A DNA stretch of 18,878 bases, from NCBI GenBank assembly GCA_002724505.1, contig PBOV01000072.1, positions 1 to 18,878 on the forward strand, read 5' to 3'. Shown here in pieces: positions 7,107 through 17,281 of this stretch (the first letter of the stretch is position 1; each line of letters begins with the position of its first letter). Made by a program: the position numbers and the translations under genes. The notes under the pieces were generated by a model. That model did not search any database. It saw only the letters and a list, made by a program, of their open reading frames with translations, and was not told the DNA's origin. Source of the stretch: Rhodospirillaceae bacterium. Its GTDB lineage: Bacteria > Pseudomonadota > Alphaproteobacteria > MPNO01 > UBA2964.

Positions 7107-8099
7107 TTAATCACCTATCTGGTAGAGGACCCATAGTGCTGCGGTTATTAAGCCAAGTGCACCTATCTGATGGAATATTCCAAGCGTCAACGGGACTCCA
7201 GACAACAGAGTAAAAATTCCTAGGATCAGCTGACACAATGCCGTCAGTGCTAGTATATCAATAGCTCGTCGAGCTGCTTTAGTCAGGGACGTTAGGTACG
7301 TTAATATCCAAAAAAGAAATATAAGGATGACGGTTCCAACGGCTAGGATACGATGGGTAAACTGAACCGCGGCAGTATTCTCAAAAAAATTAATCCACCA
7401 GGGTGAGCTTAATAATAGATCTCTGGGTACCAACTGACCATCCATCAAAGGAAACGTATTATAGGCCCGCCCTGCATCAAGGCCCGCAACGAAGGCTCCC
7501 CAAACTGAAGTGATCGCGACACAGTACAGAATGGTAACTGATCCTGCTTTTACCCACCCGGACCCGCATTTTAGGGGACGGGAGGTCAAACTAGAGATGG
7601 AATACCAGAACAAAAGCCCAAAGATGACGAAGGCGAGGCTGAGGTGTCCGGCCAGACGATACTGACTGACGGTTGGCTCATTTATAAGTCCACTCCGAAC
7701 CATATACCAGCCAACCAGGCCCTGAATACTGCCCAGCAGAAATAGGCCCCCAAACCGCCAAATTAGTGCCCTTGGGAGGACACGTCGGAAAAGAAAGTAA
7801 ATATAAGGTAGCAAGAACATTATGCCAATGAACCGTCCCCACAATCGATGTAAATACTCCAGCCAATAAATTGATTTAAAATCGCTGACAGTCATCCAAA
7901 AATTAATCTTGGTAAATTCTGGGGTTTGCATGTACGCAGCAAATAGAGCCGCCCATTCTAGATCGTTCAAAGGGGGCAGGATACCTGTCACCGGTTGCCA
8001 ACTCACGATAGAAAGCCCACTTTCTGTTAAACGGGTTGCTCCACCAAGTACAATCATTAAAGCGACCATCAGGCAGCAAATAATCAGCCAGTAACCCAC
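7107..8099 (-). CDS. ctaA: Heme A synthase (CtaA/Cox15 family)
   Basis: Inner-membrane enzyme that oxidises the C8 methyl of heme O to give heme A for aa3-type cytochrome oxidase. About eight hydrophobic helices. Heme-ligand histidines appear in the expected places: LEYLHRLWGR (His84), LAGHLSLA (His152), VQFTHRILAV (His249) and GIFHQIGAL (His310). GGATRLTESGLSIVSWQP after helix 1 and the AGLDAGRAYNTFPLMDGQ loop are typical of the alphaproteobacterial/mitochondrial type. The listed start is a GTG with no good ribosome binding site, and it falls right at the edge of helix 1. In-frame codons continue upstream to about 8183 and read plausibly as the missing cytosolic N-terminus, but contain no ATG, GTG or TTG. 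The true start is therefore uncertain. Confidence 0.9.
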   Translation of the reverse strand: MGYWLIICCLMVALMIVLGGATRLTESGLSIVSWQPVTGILPPLNDLEWAALFAAYMQTPEFTKINFWMTVSDFKSIYWLEYLHRLWGRFIGIMFLLPYIYFLFRRVLPRALIWRFGGLFLLGSIQGLVGWYMVRSGLINEPTVSQYRLAGHLSLAFVIFGLLFWYSISSLTSRPLKCGSGWVKAGSVTILYCVAITSVWGAFVAGLDAGRAYNTFPLMDGQLVPRDLLLSSPWWINFFENTAAVQFTHRILAVGTVILIFLFWILTYLTSLTKAARRAIDILALTALCQLILGIFTLLSGVPLTLGIFHQIGALGLITAALWVLYQIGD

Positions 8100-8240
8100 A
8101 GATTTGGGAACTTGCTGATCAAAGAGGCGTTGGCTATTTATTGGAGGCGTAAAAATTGCTCTTCTCGGACACTGAGTTTGATTTTATGAGTTTTCAGATA
8201 GGTATGGATTGTTATAAGAGCAAGAAAAACTGCGCCATTA

Positions 8241-8254
8241 CAACAAATTTGTTG
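8241..8254. repeat. Perfect 14-nt palindrome in the ctaA-groES gap
   Basis: CAACAAATTTGTTG is self-complementary over all 14 bases. It lies between the divergent ctaA and groES genes, about 50 nt upstream of the groES -35 box and 140 nt upstream of ctaA. It has the look of a dimeric regulator site, but no regulator can be named. The rest of this 310-nt gap holds the groES promoter, the CIRCE element, a weak 5-bp dyad at 8266-8281 and an AT-rich dyad at 8281-8299 just upstream of the -35 box. Confidence 0.4.
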
Positions 8255-8304
8255 AGATTTAAGAAGATTCATTGAAGAATCCAAAAATTTTAATTTTGGT
8301 GTTC

Positions 8305-8333
8305 TTGACAGGCTGAGGTCGCGTACCTATATA
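8305..8333 (+). promoter_or_regulatory. Predicted sigma-70-type promoter of groESL
   Basis: TTGACA at 8305-8310, a 17-nt spacer, then TATATA at 8328-8333: a near-consensus housekeeping promoter. An AT-rich stretch (8281-8300) lies immediately upstream and may act like an UP element. The CIRCE operator begins 1 nt after the -10 box, so HrcA bound there would block transcription initiation. I see no clear RpoH-type promoter. Confidence 0.85.
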
Positions 8334-8334
8334 A

Positions 8335-8361
8335 CCAGCACTCATCGGGGGAGAGTGCTAA
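8335..8361. promoter_or_regulatory. CIRCE operator (HrcA binding site)
   Basis: Inverted repeat CCAGCACTC - 9 nt - GAGTGCTAA. The right arm matches the CIRCE consensus completely and the left arm at 7 of 9 positions, with the canonical 9-nt spacer. It overlaps the predicted transcription start of groESL, so the operon should be repressed by HrcA and released on heat shock. hrcA itself is not in the window. Confidence 0.95.
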
Positions 8362-8409
8362 CAATTTTAGTAAATCCCCCTTATTTCAACGATTAATTGG
8401 AGCGTGCAA

Positions 8410-10366
<1,957 letters not shown>

Positions 10367-10405
10367 GGCAATTTCCTATATCGGCAAACCAAAAGCCAAA
10401 TAATT

Positions 10406-10434
10406 AAGGCCCCGCTTTCGCGGGGCCTTTTTTT
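10406..10434 (+). terminator. Rho-independent terminator after groEL
   Basis: A perfect 10-bp stem AAGGCCCCGC / GCGGGGCCTT with loop TTTC, followed by seven T residues, 40 nt after the groEL stop. The symmetric A-rich left flank might also help end the convergent helicase transcript, but the minus-strand T-run is not clean. Confidence 0.96.
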
Positions 10435-10524
10435 GTTTTAAGAAGTAAAATCGTTATTAACAGGTAATAAATCTCTAGCCATGAGTAGTTATCTCAGCGG
10501 GTTATATCAAGGTTATCCGTCGAT

Positions 10525-13287
10525 CTAATAAAACTCATTTAGAAAATCCTTAGTTCCTTCTATAGCATCTACCAGTCCCGTACGTTCAACCTTTACTCCT
10601 TCGGGGAAGGCTGTCAGAAGCCGTGTCGGGGTCCTGGAATCGAGGATGACAAAGACCCCGTGGTCCTCGGCGCGGCGCACCAGTCGGCCATAGGCCTGTT
10701 TAAATCGTAATCGGGTAATGCGGTCATCATAATCGTTGCCGCCAAAAGCCTCTTTCCGGGCACGATGAAGAATAGTAGGGCGAGGCCAAGGTACCCTATC
10801 AAACACTACGAGGCGCAGCGCATTACCTGGAACATCGACGCCATCTCGTATCGCATCAGTACCGAGAATGCAGCTGTTTTCGTCGGCCCGAAAGATTTCG
10901 ATCAGGCTAGCTGTATCCATACCATCGACATGTTGAGATAGAAGCGTTAGACCGGCCTCCTCCATCGGTATCGCAATTTTATTTTGCACAGTCTTTAGGC
11001 GTGTAATCGCTGTAAAAAGGCCAAGCGCGCCGCCCCTCGAGGCTAGAAATAGCTCCCGATAGGCGGTAGCCACCTGATCGCTATTGGCGCGGTTCACATC
11101 GTTTACAACATAGACTTTTGTTTGTTTTGGGTAGTCAAAAGGCGACGGTGCGAGTGCACGGATCGCTGGTGCTGCAAGGTGTTTTGCGCCTGTCACCGTC
11201 TCGGCGGACATCCAGTCTGCTTCATTGTCGCCGGTGCTATCTCGCAAGGTTGCGGAGGTTATTACCACGCCATGTGCCGGGAGTAGGCCGCATTGTGCAA
11301 ACGGAATTGTCGGGTCAACCCAGTGGCGATGCATTGCAGCGTCAAGGTCCCGGCCCTGCTCTCGACTTACTGAAAACCAGTCCACAAATTCGTCCGGGAC
11401 TGCATTTTGAAGGCCGTCTAGCATAGACCTCCACGCATCGATCTCGCCGTCGGCACGGCGCGTAAGAGCACGACTTACAGCTTCAATACGTTGACGGGTG
11501 TGTGTATCTAAATTATCTGCTTCTGTATCTAAAAGATGGTTGAGCCAAGTGATCAGCGCCTTTATTGGCTGTGACAGTTCGGCAAGTGAGTTTTCAGCTT
11601 CTACGGCTGCGTCGTGCAACCCGTCGATGGGTGGATGCGTGTCGGCTTCGAGATCGTATGGGGTCTGAGAGTTTTTGGCGCGCGCGTAGACTTGTTTGTG
11701 GACTAAAGTGAGGAATTTTTCTACGGTACCCCTTGGCCGTTGTAGATCGTTTAAATGAGAAGTCCAGTCTGGTCGCGGGAGGCATTCCGCGGCATTTTTA
11801 AGTTCCTCCATAATTTTTTCCATAGCGTGATCCCTCGCAATTAAATCGGAGATGCGTCGCTGGAGGCCGCGTGTCCTGGAACGGGTGGCATTTTCGGCGC
11901 CCAGTAACCAACGCCTCAGTTCCGCACCCTGACGACCAGAGAGCTCTGAAGAAAAAACACTATTGGCGGAATCAAAAATGTGGTGGCCTTCATCAAAAAC
12001 GATACGGTTCGGGGCACTAGCGTCATCGAGGCCGCCTAACGCCGCCTGGGTTATTACCAGCGCATGGTTCGTCACAACAATATCAGCGCGGCGTGCCTGG
12101 CGCACTGTACGTTCTATAAAACACTTATTGTAATGGCTGCAGGCTGAATAGATACATTCACCACGTCGATCTGCCAAACCTAGTGTATCACGAAATCCAA
12201 CAAGGCTTGTTAGCCAAGCTGGAAAATCCCCACCGGCAATATCTCCAGAACGCGTTTTTGATGCCCAACGCGCGAGGATACCAAGACCGACAACGCTGGC
12301 CGGGCGCGCAGAGCTTCGCCCAACTGCTTCCTCCATATTCAAAAGGCAGAGATAATTTTCCCGACCCTTGCGAATTACTACATGGCGAGCTTTGACATCG
12401 GGGTTGGGGTAGAGCCTATCGAGCTCATCGTCGATTTGACGCTGAAGGTTTTTAGTATATGTACTTATCCAAACCGCCCCGCCGTTTTTTTCGGACCACA
12501 CACTAGCTGGTGCGATATAGCCTAATGTCTTTCCGACGCCGGTACCCGCTTCGGCAATTACTACGTTGGGTGCATCGGCCATTGCGCGCGGGGCGAAGGC
12601 GGCTGCCACAGCGGAAGCATAATCCGCTTGCTGTGGGCGTGGTTCGGCACCCTCCCCGACCAAATTTGCTAGACGAGTGCGTGTTTCACTATCAGAGACC
12701 CCGAGACTTTCTGGCTGCGGCTCTGGTGCAAATTCTGCCCAAGTATGCAAGCGCATCCATACATCAAGGCCTCCATGGGGTTGCTTAGTATCTTTGGTTT
12801 TTACTAAATGCTCTAGGCATTCGGTCACAATTTGGCCCCAACCCCAGCCGCCATCCAGCATTCGTTGCGCTATGGGAAGGACATCGGGTTCGTCAGATAG
12901 GTCGAACCCTTTAAGTTCACAAAGCAGAACTTCGATTACATCTCTGAGAGATAGAGCTTGTTCCTCAAGTGTCTGGGGGACCACGAGATTTAGCGCCGCC
13001 GCGATACCCCCCGGTGTTGGTAGACAAAATTCGCTCGGTCGGGTAAACGCAAAGAGTTCTAAAACATCTAAGGCAGAAAAAGGGGAAAGCCCTAATCGCC
13101 GGGCGACTGAGGGAGAGTGGCAGAGAATCGGCGACGAAATTGAAGTTAGCGTTGTGGCGGCTTGAGCTTGAGTAATATGCCGAAGTTCGTCATCGGGTGA
13201 TAGAATGACGCCGGCTGACAGCCCAGCGACAATTATATGCCGGGATCGAGCGAGTTCTTTAACTTGAAGAGGTAAAGGAGAATTCAT
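10525..13287 (-). CDS. DinG/XPD-type iron-sulfur ATP-dependent DNA helicase
   Basis: 920-residue superfamily 2 helicase, presumably 5'-3', acting on DNA repair or R-loop/replication intermediates. Walker A is EAGTGVGKT (246-254). The XPD-type 4Fe-4S cysteines are Cys314 (NYLCLLN), Cys378, Cys383 and Cys389 (GECIYSACSHYNKC). The Walker B variant is DEGH at 432-435, ADIVVTNHALV lies between, motif V is GTDAIRDGVDVPG, and motif VI is QAYGRLVRR. The first ~220 residues have no helicase motif. This extension makes the protein about 200 residues longer than E. coli DinG and appears to be common in alphaproteobacterial homologues, from memory. I do not see clear exonuclease motifs in it. No good ribosome binding site is seen before ATG 13287. 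It diverges from lysK across a 125-nt gap. Confidence 0.93.
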   Translation of the reverse strand: MNSPLPLQVKELARSRHIIVAGLSAGVILSPDDELRHITQAQAATTLTSISSPILCHSPSVARRLGLSPFSALDVLELFAFTRPSEFCLPTPGGIAAALNLVVPQTLEEQALSLRDVIEVLLCELKGFDLSDEPDVLPIAQRMLDGGWGWGQIVTECLEHLVKTKDTKQPHGGLDVWMRLHTWAEFAPEPQPESLGVSDSETRTRLANLVGEGAEPRPQQADYASAVAAAFAPRAMADAPNVVIAEAGTGVGKTLGYIAPASVWSEKNGGAVWISTYTKNLQRQIDDELDRLYPNPDVKARHVVIRKGRENYLCLLNMEEAVGRSSARPASVVGLGILARWASKTRSGDIAGGDFPAWLTSLVGFRDTLGLADRRGECIYSACSHYNKCFIERTVRQARRADIVVTNHALVITQAALGGLDDASAPNRIVFDEGHHIFDSANSVFSSELSGRQGAELRRWLLGAENATRSRTRGLQRRISDLIARDHAMEKIMEELKNAAECLPRPDWTSHLNDLQRPRGTVEKFLTLVHKQVYARAKNSQTPYDLEADTHPPIDGLHDAAVEAENSLAELSQPIKALITWLNHLLDTEADNLDTHTRQRIEAVSRALTRRADGEIDAWRSMLDGLQNAVPDEFVDWFSVSREQGRDLDAAMHRHWVDPTIPFAQCGLLPAHGVVITSATLRDSTGDNEADWMSAETVTGAKHLAAPAIRALAPSPFDYPKQTKVYVVNDVNRANSDQVATAYRELFLASRGGALGLFTAITRLKTVQNKIAIPMEEAGLTLLSQHVDGMDTASLIEIFRADENSCILGTDAIRDGVDVPGNALRLVVFDRVPWPRPTILHRARKEAFGGNDYDDRITRLRFKQAYGRLVRRAEDHGVFVILDSRTPTRLLTAFPEGVKVERTGLVDAIEGTKDFLNEFY

Positions 13288-13353
13288 GATCGGACTATAC
13301 AGGATCCGAAGGATTCGGGTGCAATACAGACTTTATGATAATAACGTTCATCA

Positions 13354-13382
13354 TTGACGTGACACATTCTCGCGCTTAGTTT
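13354..13382 (+). promoter_or_regulatory. Possible lysK promoter
   Basis: TTGACG (13354-13359), 17-nt spacer, TAGTTT (13377-13382). The -35 is good and the -10 poor. The predicted start near 13389 would leave a short leader before lysK. The same gap must also hold the divergent helicase promoter, for which I see only a weak TTGCAC / TATAGT pair with a long spacer on the minus strand. Confidence 0.4.
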
Positions 13383-13412
13383 TCGCGCCGTTTAGTAGAC
13401 TTGAACCAGTTG

Positions 13413-14999
13413 ATGATGGATACAATACGGAACTTAGCGGAAGACGCCCGATCCTGGCCCTTTGAAGAGGCACGCAAATTGTTGTCGCGCGTCAACAGCC
13501 AGACCCCTGAAAAAGGTTATGTGCTTTTCGAAACTGGCTATGGGCCCTCGGGCCTTCCGCATATAGGTACATTTGGTGAGGTCGTAAGAACTACGATGGT
13601 AAGACAGTCCTTCACTGCGCTTACTGGAATCCCTTCGCGGCTATTTGCTTTTTCTGATGATATGGACGGGTTACGCAGCGTTCCTGATAACGTACCCAAT
13701 AAAAAAATGTTGGAAAAAAACATAGGAAAGCCACTCTCGGCGGTCCCGGACCCCTTTGAAACGCATGAAAGTTTTGCTTCCCACAACAATCAACGGCTGC
13801 GGGAGTTTCTTGATACCTTTGGTTTTGAGTATGAATTTCAGAGTGCAACTGAGTGTTACAAAGAAGGACGTTTCGATGCTACTTTACTACATATTTTAAA
13901 GAATTTGGAAGCAGTTACCCAGGTAATTCTTCCGACACTTGGGCCCGATCGTCGGTCCAGCTATTGCCCATTTCTGCCAATTTGTCCAAAAACGGGCACC
14001 GTTCTGCAGGTCCCTGCAATTGCACATGATGTCGACGCTGGGACTTTAGCGTTTAGACTGGATGATGGTGGCACCTTAGAGGTACCAGTTACGGGTGGTC
14101 ATTGTAAGCTGCAATGGAAAGCCGACTGGGCGATGCGTTGGAAGGCGCTGGACGTCGACTATGAAATGTCGGGAAAGGATCTGATCGACTCAGTACGTTT
14201 GTCATCCCGGATCTGCAAAATTCTCGGCGGTCGGCCGCCTGCAGGATTTACCTACGAACTTTTTCTCGACGAGAATGGAGAGAAGATTTCTAAATCCCGC
14301 GGGAATGGCCTTACGGTAGATGAATGGTTGCGCTATGCGCCACAGGAAAGCCTTCAGCTTTATATGTTTAATTCGCCGCGCAAGGCTAAGCGTCTCTACT
14401 TCGACGTCATTCCAAGGCATGTTGATGATTATCTTAAGTTTCTCAATGATTTTTCTGAAGAATCGAGTGAAAAACAGCTTGAAAACCCGACTTGGCATAT
14501 TCACGATGGGGAACCGCCTAAAGAGGATGGCCATATTACGTTTGGCCTTCTACTCAATCTAGTCTCCGCTTGTAATACAGATGATAAGGCGGTTCTTTGG
14601 GGTTTTATTTCTCGCTACGCAGCGGACGCTACGGCGGAAACTGCACCCATTCTTGATAATCTAGTTGAATACGCAATCCATTATTATCAGGATTTTGTTA
14701 GGCCAGAGAAAGTGTATCGCGCCCCTAGTGATAAAGAACGCGGCGCACTTGAAGATTTAGCGGCGAAGCTTCAAGAAATTGAGGAAAGAACGGACGCAAG
14801 CGAAATTCAAAACCAGATTTATAAAGTGGGTAAAGATCATGGTTTTGAAAATTTACGCGACTGGTTTAAAGCACTTTATGAGACGCTCTTGGGTCGAGAA
14901 CAGGGGCCTAGAATGGGATCATTTATAGCGCTTTACGGCGTTAATGAAACTTTAGAATTGATCAAACGGGTCCTGGCTGGAGAAGATATTTCTAGTTGA
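13413..14999 (+). CDS. lysK: Lysyl-tRNA synthetase, class I
   Basis: Charges tRNA-Lys; cytosolic. This is the archaeal-type class I enzyme, unrelated to the class II LysS/LysU, and is usual in Alphaproteobacteria. 528 residues from ATG 13413. The Rossmann-fold HIGH motif is [12 protein letters not shown] (HIGT at about 50-53) and the KMSKS motif is [11 protein letters not shown] (KISKS at about 291-295). The context [11 protein letters not shown] at the N-terminus and a helical C-terminal anticodon-binding half match the family. TTG 13401 and ATG 13416 are alternative starts, and no clear ribosome binding site decides among them. It ends 7 nt before the convergent methyltransferase gene with no terminator visible between. 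Confidence 0.96.
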   Translation: MMDTIRNLAEDARSWPFEEARKLLSRVNSQTPEKGYVLFETGYGPSGLPHIGTFGEVVRTTMVRQSFTALTGIPSRLFAFSDDMDGLRSVPDNVPNKKMLEKNIGKPLSAVPDPFETHESFASHNNQRLREFLDTFGFEYEFQSATECYKEGRFDATLLHILKNLEAVTQVILPTLGPDRRSSYCPFLPICPKTGTVLQVPAIAHDVDAGTLAFRLDDGGTLEVPVTGGHCKLQWKADWAMRWKALDVDYEMSGKDLIDSVRLSSRICKILGGRPPAGFTYELFLDENGEKISKSRGNGLTVDEWLRYAPQESLQLYMFNSPRKAKRLYFDVIPRHVDDYLKFLNDFSEESSEKQLENPTWHIHDGEPPKEDGHITFGLLLNLVSACNTDDKAVLWGFISRYAADATAETAPILDNLVEYAIHYYQDFVRPEKVYRAPSDKERGALEDLAAKLQEIEERTDASEIQNQIYKVGKDHGFENLRDWFKALYETLLGREQGPRMGSFIALYGVNETLELIKRVLAGEDISS

Positions 15000-15006
15000 A
15001 GTTCTT

Positions 15007-15828
15007 TTAAGATGTCTTCCATCCTAGGCCCAATCGAGCATAGTTAGGTACTAATAAAACTCCATCTTTTATATAGGGTTCCCAAGCTTTAATAACGGCT
15101 TGTCTTAACGCCTCAAATTCAGCTTCTGTCAAATTTTCGGTTTCTTTAAAAAAACTTCGTTTCAAATTACGAGTTACGTAGCCTTTGATATCTTCGATTG
15201 AGTTTTTATACCGTAATTCGCGTTCTTCAATTCGGGAAAAATTTCCTCCGGTTAACATTTTTTCCAAATCTCCCGGCGCACTCATGCTGTGACGTTCTGG
15301 CGTAGAACCCTCCTCAATGCCTAGATATGAACATACAGCCTGCCGCGGAATATGAAACGGTGGATTCTCGTCATATGATCCCCAAACGATGTATGCCACG
15401 CGACCACCCTTTTTAAGGGTACGATGTGATTCCAGACTAATGGAGACTTTATCATCTGAGAACATGGCTCCGAAACGGCAGGTGATTGCGTCGAACTTGT
15501 TATCGGCAAACGGCAAGGAAGCCATATCGGCGGCTATGAACTTAACTATATCTAAATTGAGATCTTCCGCCCTATGGCGCGCAGAATGCAGCATTTTTTC
15601 TGTCAGGTCCGTACAAAAAACCTCGCCGATTCCATTCATTGAGTTGGCTATACTGATGGCCGGGTTCCCTGTCCCTGAGGCGAGATCGAGTAGCTTTTCC
15701 CCTGGCAGAATTTTTACCTCAGTAATGATCATTTTATTGAAAGTATCATCGGCGGAGATGCCTGGCAGTGATGTCTTTGTCCAAGCTGTGCTGCGCTCAA
15801 TCCATTGGTCTTTAGATCTCATACCCAT
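15007..15828 (-). CDS. Class I SAM-dependent methyltransferase (UbiE-like), copy 1
   Basis: 273 residues, cytosolic. SAM-binding motif I is LLDLASGTGNPA (Asp48 onward), motif II region FCTDLTEKML with the acidic ribose ligand, then FIAADMASLPFADNKFDAITCRFGAMF and the motif III region LKKGGRVAYIVWG. This resembles the UbiE/COQ5-like Methyltransf_11 group, but the substrate cannot be told; it is not expected to be UbiE itself. It is clearly paralogous to the next gene upstream over the whole length and lies 9 nt after it. A start at the second Met (15822) is possible. The third gene of a sufE-methyltransferase-methyltransferase run. Confidence 0.85.
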   Translation of the reverse strand: MGMRSKDQWIERSTAWTKTSLPGISADDTFNKMIITEVKILPGEKLLDLASGTGNPAISIANSMNGIGEVFCTDLTEKMLHSARHRAEDLNLDIVKFIAADMASLPFADNKFDAITCRFGAMFSDDKVSISLESHRTLKKGGRVAYIVWGSYDENPPFHIPRQAVCSYLGIEEGSTPERHSMSAPGDLEKMLTGGNFSRIEERELRYKNSIEDIKGYVTRNLKRSFFKETENLTEAEFEALRQAVIKAWEPYIKDGVLLVPNYARLGLGWKTS

Positions 15829-15837
15829 GCCGTTCTT

Positions 15838-16662
15838 CTATGCTGGCGCAGTGCCGATACCAAGACGCATTACGATTGGAATCTTTAAAATTTTGCGTTG
15901 GAGATGATCGGAACAGGCATTTTCTACCAACTTTAGAAGCGCTGACCAATCAGTCTCAGATAGTGAATCAACTCTGTGGGGCGCCGCACGTTCGATAGCT
16001 CGCCTAAAAAAATTATCTTCTGGGGTTATAATTCGTTCTTGCTTTAGTTCAATTTCTTCAGTTTTCGCGAATCCGGCACGTTGCATTATATCTTTTAACA
16101 GGCCTGCCTTACCAAGGTTGTGACGAATCATTCGAGGTCTAAATTTTTGGCCAAAGAAAGATTCAAGTCCGATATTGACTGCAAGAAATGTCGGGTTGGA
16201 TTCAATTTCTCCCCAAACTAGCCAAACCGCCTTTCGACCAGGTTTTAGGACTCGAAGGGCTTCTCTAGCACATTGTAGCTTGTTATCCGAAAACATTAGC
16301 CCGTTACGAGATGTGATGGCATCAAAAATTTGGTTTGGAAAGGGCAGGGTATCCATATTACCTGAAATAATATGCATATTTGGTAACATGAGTGTGGTGG
16401 CACGCGCTGCCGCCACTGATAACATTTCGGTAGTGATGTCATACCCGATGACGTTGCCGCATTTGAGTTTTTCAGCGATCGTGATCGCTGGATCACCGGT
16501 TCCGGAGGCGAGATCGAGTACCTCCATGGTTGGCGTTATTTCAGCTTCTTGAATTAGACGCAAAGTGAATATGTCCTGGCTTACCTTCGTGGAGCTCGCC
16601 TTTTTGATCCAGCTACTGCTTCGGTTCGTCCAATAATTTTTTTGTTTCTGTAAATCATTCAC
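15838..16662 (-). CDS. Class I SAM-dependent methyltransferase (UbiE-like), copy 2
   Basis: 274 residues if GTG 16662 is the start. Motif I is VLDLASGTGDPA (about Asp50 onward), then IGYDITTEML, NMDTLPFPNQIFDAITSRNGLMFSDN and LKPGRKAVWLVWGE, the same layout as the downstream copy. Starts further upstream exist in frame (for example 16713 and 16764) but would overlap sufE. With GTG 16662 the protein length and the N-terminal WTNRSSSWIKK line up with WIERSTAWTKT of the paralogue, and the gene begins 16 nt after the sufE stop. No convincing ribosome binding site is present, so the start stays inferred. Substrate unknown; a small-molecule or lipid/quinone-like acceptor is only a guess. Confidence 0.83.
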   Translation of the reverse strand: MNDLQKQKNYWTNRSSSWIKKASSTKVSQDIFTLRLIQEAEITPTMEVLDLASGTGDPAITIAEKLKCGNVIGYDITTEMLSVAAARATTLMLPNMHIISGNMDTLPFPNQIFDAITSRNGLMFSDNKLQCAREALRVLKPGRKAVWLVWGEIESNPTFLAVNIGLESFFGQKFRPRMIRHNLGKAGLLKDIMQRAGFAKTEEIELKQERIITPEDNFFRRAIERAAPHRVDSLSETDWSALLKLVENACSDHLQRKILKIPIVMRLGIGTAPA

Positions 16663-16678
16663 GTGTCTGGTTGCCGAT

Positions 16679-17119
16679 TTAGTTTTGTGCCTTGTCCTTG
16701 CGAGCGCGGGCATATGACTGAATGTAGTTAACCATAGCATGAAGGCCATTGGCCCTGTTGCCACTTAAATGTGAACCTAATTCAATCTGATCAAAAAAAT
16801 CGGGTGGTGTACCCAGAATATCCTCAGCTGAACGCTCGGAATAAACGCGGAGCAAAAGTGCTATCAGGCCGCGGACGATCATTGCGTCACTATCGGCCTC
16901 ATAAATAATTTTTCCGTCGACGGTCTGTGGACGAAACCAAACTTGTGACTGACAGCCCTTCACGCGAAATTGTTCGGTATGATAATCGTCGGGTAACCCC
17001 TTGAGGGCTTTTCCCAGTTCTATAATGTATTCGTATCGATCCACCCAGTCATCGAAGAGGCTAAACTCGTCAATGATACTTTGCTTTGCTTCCGCAATAG
17101 TCGCAAAAGTTTCATTCAT
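16679..17119 (-). CDS. sufE: SufE family sulfur acceptor for Fe-S cluster assembly
   Basis: 146-residue cytosolic protein that accepts persulfide sulfur from the cysteine desulfurase SufS and passes it to the Suf scaffold. The family signature is RVKGCQSQVWF with the active cysteine Cys56. LPDDYHTEQ before it and the later SDAMIVRGLIALLLRVYSE, LGLxxHLS-like IELGSHLSGNRANGLHAMV are as expected. No other suf gene is in the window, so it is separated from the main suf operon. It is the first gene of the minus-strand run with two methyltransferases and is divergent from pyrD. No strong ribosome binding site is seen. YgdK/CsdE-type homologues are a possible alternative name. Confidence 0.94.
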   Translation of the reverse strand: MNETFATIAEAKQSIIDEFSLFDDWVDRYEYIIELGKALKGLPDDYHTEQFRVKGCQSQVWFRPQTVDGKIIYEADSDAMIVRGLIALLLRVYSERSAEDILGTPPDFFDQIELGSHLSGNRANGLHAMVNYIQSYARARKDKAQN

Positions 17120-17281
17120 ATCAAATGCTTAATATTTAACTTTAAGTCTGTCCACCTTGGTATACAGATAGCTAGTCTTCCGATCAATCATCAACCGCTG
17201 CAGGCCGGGTTCCCCCATATGTTTCTCGCTGCGAATCGGCTGGTAATTTATGCTCTGAAAAAATTCGGAGGAAAATTATAG

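Noticed and set aside
12677..13165. 162-codon plus-strand open frame inside the helicase gene
   Set aside because: Opposite strand of a clear helicase coding sequence; Ser/Arg-rich composition without any motif.
15000..15006. A terminator between convergent lysK and the methyltransferase gene
   Set aside because: Only 7 nt separate the stops and no stable stem with T-run is present.
15389..15907. 172-codon plus-strand open frame across the methyltransferase genes
   Set aside because: It overlaps two genes with well-defined SAM-binding motifs and shows no domain of its own.
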